The notes under the pieces: generated by a model
What the model saw: only the letters and a program-made list of their open reading frames with translations
What the model was told of the DNA's origin: nothing
Database searches by the model: none
Part shown: positions 62,078 through 64,000 of the stretch, in pieces
Layout of the letters: the number at the start of each line of letters is the position of its first letter
How positions within the stretch are numbered: position 1 is the stretch's first letter
Assembly: GCF_012317385.1 (NCBI RefSeq)
Contig: NZ_CP051144.1
Coordinates: forward strand, 372,001-436,000
Direction of reading: 5' to 3'
Source of the DNA: Romboutsia sp. CE17
GTDB taxonomy: Bacteria > Bacillota > Clostridia > Peptostreptococcales > Peptostreptococcaceae
Length of the DNA stretch: 64,000 nucleotides
Position numbers and translations under genes: made by a program

Positions 62078-63325
62078 ATGAAAAAGAAATTATCATTAAC
62101 GACTAAAATATTATTAGGATTGTTTTTAGGTTTTATATTTGGATTAATATTAAAACAAGTTCCTAATGGATTTATTAAAAATACAATACTATTAGATGGA
62201 GTTCTAAAAGTTCTAGGAAATGGATTTACATCAGCTATAAAAATGATGGTAGTACCGTTAGTATTTGTATCTTTAGTATGTGGAACATCTTCAATGGGAG
62301 ATGTAAAAAGATTAGGTAGAATTGGAGGAAAGACAATGATATTCTACCTAGGAACAACGGCTATTGCTGTTATAGTATCATTAGTATTAGGAAGTACATT
62401 AAAGCCTGGTGTTGGTCTAGATATGAGTAGTGTTGTTTCAGGAGAAGTAGCTATAGGAGAAAGTAAATCAGTAGTTGATATAATATTAGATATAATACCG
62501 AGTAATCCAATAGCATCATTAGCTAATGGGGAAATGTTACAAGTTATATTCTTTGCAATGCTTCTAGGAGTAGCAATGAGTATACTTGGTAAAAAAGCAG
62601 ATCCAGTTAGAGTAGTGTTTGAAAGTGCAAATGAAATATGTATGAAAATGGTAAATATAATAATGCTTTTTGCTCCATATGGAGTTTTTGCATTGGTATC
62701 AAATACTTTTGCAACAGTTGGAACTGATGCTATATTTGCTTTATTAAAATATGTATCAATAGTACTGCTAGGTTTATTAATTCATGTAACTATTGTATAT
62801 GGAGGTATGTTTAAATTATTTACAAAACAAAAAATAAAGCCATTTATAAGCAAGTTTAGTAGGGTTGCAGCAATAACATTCTCTACAGCATCAAGTAATG
62901 CTTCTGTTCCAGCAAGTTTAGAAATTATGGAAGAGTTAGGAGTAAATAAAAGTGTTAGATCATTTACAATACCAATGGGTGCAACAATAAATATGGACGG
63001 AACGGCTATAATGCAAGGAATTGCAGCATTGTTTATTGCTCAAATATATAATATAGATTTAGGTATAAATGACATGATAACTATAGTTCTTACAGCTACA
63101 TTAGCATCTATAGGAACAGCAGGAGTACCTGGTGTTGGTATGATAATGCTATCGATGGTTCTACAATCTGTAGGTTTACCACTTGAAGGAATTGGACTTA
63201 TAATGGGCGTAGAAAGAATAATAGATATGTTTAGAACTACAGTAAATGTAATGGGAGATAATATTTGTACATTAATTATAGCAAATAGCGAAAAAGAATT
63301 AGAATTAAATAAATATAATTGTTAG
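62078..63325 (+). CDS. dicarboxylate/amino acid:cation symporter (DAACS, GltP-like)
   Basis: The 415-residue carrier has eight membrane helices and two re-entrant loops. HP1 FSTASSNASVP, TM7 NMDGTAI, HP2 TAGVPGVGMI and TM8 DMFRTTVNVMGD are intact, including the Arg that binds acidic side chains. This points to glutamate/aspartate or C4-dicarboxylate uptake with Na+ or H+. GGGGG precedes the ATG, and it is a single-gene unit. Compare the altered paralogue at 470-1660. Confidence 0.94.
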   Translation: MKKKLSLTTKILLGLFLGFIFGLILKQVPNGFIKNTILLDGVLKVLGNGFTSAIKMMVVPLVFVSLVCGTSSMGDVKRLGRIGGKTMIFYLGTTAIAVIVSLVLGSTLKPGVGLDMSSVVSGEVAIGESKSVVDIILDIIPSNPIASLANGEMLQVIFFAMLLGVAMSILGKKADPVRVVFESANEICMKMVNIIMLFAPYGVFALVSNTFATVGTDAIFALLKYVSIVLLGLLIHVTIVYGGMFKLFTKQKIKPFISKFSRVAAITFSTASSNASVPASLEIMEELGVNKSVRSFTIPMGATINMDGTAIMQGIAALFIAQIYNIDLGINDMITIVLTATLASIGTAGVPGVGMIMLSMVLQSVGLPLEGIGLIMGVERIIDMFRTTVNVMGDNICTLIIANSEKELELNKYNC

Positions 63326-63380
63326 ATTATTGAAAGTTTAGTATAAAAATATGGTAAAATACAATAAATCGGATAAAATA

Positions 63381-63413
63381 AACAGGATATCTTAAATCAG
63401 ATATCCTGTTTTT
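63381..63413 (+). terminator. intrinsic terminator after the DAACS symporter
   Basis: Perfect 12-bp stem AACAGGATATCT (63381-63392) with AGATATCCTGTT (63399-63410) and a T tail. Confidence 0.9.
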
Positions 63414-63502
63414 ATATAAAAATCTATATATTTAACATTAAACATAGAATATTTAATAGTATTATAATTGAAAAATTTAATTTTAAGTGTAGGAGAAGAA
63501 AT

Positions 63503-64000
63503 ATGAGTACGTATTTTACTATAGGAGAAGTATCTAAACTTTTTAATTTACCAATAAAAACTCTTAGATACTATGATGAAAAAGGTGTTTTAAAGCCAGC
63601 ATACATAAATCAAAAGACCAAATACAGATATTATTCAAGAGAACAATTTATGAGTATAGACATTATAAAATATTGTAAGCTAATAGGTATGTCACTAGAA
63701 GAGATAAAAAGATTTATAAACTCAGACAGTTCTATAGAAGTTATGATAGATAATATGAATAAACAAAGTGAATTAATATCGAGGAAAATAGAGGAGCTTG
63801 CAAAAGTAAAATCTTATGTAGATGGTATAAAAGATAGTATCATAGATATAATTAACTATGATTTAGGAGAAATCTATATTAGAAAAAATGAAGATCGAAT
63901 ATATACACAATATGATTATAATGATAATGAAAATACAGAATTAGACCTTAAGCTAAGAGAGGTTATTTTGTATTTAGAAGAAAAGTATAATGATGTATAT
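63503..64000 (+). CDS. MerR-family transcriptional regulator (3' end outside window)
   Basis: The frame starts at ATG 63503 after AGGAGAAG and stays open for 166 codons to the window edge. The N-terminal MerR HTH and wing read FTIGEVSKLFNLPIKTLRYYDEKG followed by TKYRYYSREQF (quoted in parts). A dimerisation helix follows and then the start of an effector domain (LGEIYIRKNEDRIY), so it is probably a BmrR/TipA-like drug or metabolite sensor with a GyrI-type C-terminus. Its target is not visible. Confidence 0.88.
   Translation, partial: MSTYFTIGEVSKLFNLPIKTLRYYDEKGVLKPAYINQKTKYRYYSREQFMSIDIIKYCKLIGMSLEEIKRFINSDSSIEVMIDNMNKQSELISRKIEELAKVKSYVDGIKDSIIDIINYDLGEIYIRKNEDRIYTQYDYNDNENTELDLKLREVILYLEEKYNDVY

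Overview
The window is AT-rich DNA (about 28% GC by eye) with strong Shine-Dalgarno sites, many TTG/GTG starts, intrinsic terminators after most operons and typical Clostridia genes: an [FeFe]-hydrogenase maturase, the sporulation protein YtaF, a glgB-C-D-A-P glycogen operon and a class I P-protein operon. The best guess is a gut-type member of the Peptostreptococcaceae (Romboutsia, Intestinibacter, Terrisporobacter or Paraclostridium-like). This is inferred from gene content and base composition, not from a marker gene. No rRNA, tRNA, CRISPR array or phage was seen. The one clear mobile element is an intact IS256-family insertion sequence.

Layout. 1-3.7 kb: end of a methyltransferase, a DAACS amino-acid symporter, dCMP deaminase and a split ThrE-type exporter. 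3.8-12.4 kb: a glycoside module made of an AraC regulator, a GPH sugar symporter, an acyl-ACP thioesterase, the IS256 element (with an 8-bp target duplication) and a GH2 glycosidase, followed by a CmpB-like membrane protein. 12.6-15.9 kb: CbiM-CbiN cobalt importer subunits, then an OmpR/EnvZ-type two-component system. 15.9-18 kb: a structured leader RNA with its own terminator, ahead of a TM1266-type hydrogenase regulator and hydG. 18.1-22.8 kb: a MarR-controlled heterodimeric ABC exporter. 23-30.4 kb: a GntR regulator, tagaturonate reductase, altronate dehydratase and a TRAP transporter, with TTGTATACAA-like operators in front of each unit. The same operator lies between the -35 and -10 of the GPH symporter at 5.3 kb, which links the glycoside module to hexuronate use.

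30.5-43.4 kb: small accessory genes, the rbsKDACB ribose operon, an orphan degenerate PTS IIB-like protein, a DEAD-box helicase, YitT and YtaF membrane proteins, a CPBP-like protein and several small unknowns. 43.4-46.9 kb: the aromatic amino-acid operon (pheA, DAHP synthase, tyrA). It is preceded by a previously uncalled 51-codon leader peptide in which 18 residues are Phe, Tyr or Trp, then an intrinsic terminator and two more structured segments. This looks like a translation-dependent attenuator. 47-50.9 kb: a NifU-like protein, a zinc macrodomain ADP-ribosyl hydrolase, an excisionase-HTH/PBP regulator and an NfeD-SPFH pair. 51-61.3 kb: the glycogen operon with a GH13 glycosidase. 61.3-64 kb: SSB, a second DAACS symporter and the start of a MerR regulator.

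The items most worth a second look are the aromatic leader peptide and attenuator (43.48-43.91 kb), the unassigned leader RNA plus terminator before hydG (15.96-16.13 kb), and the TATAC operator set that defines a local hexuronate/glycoside regulon.
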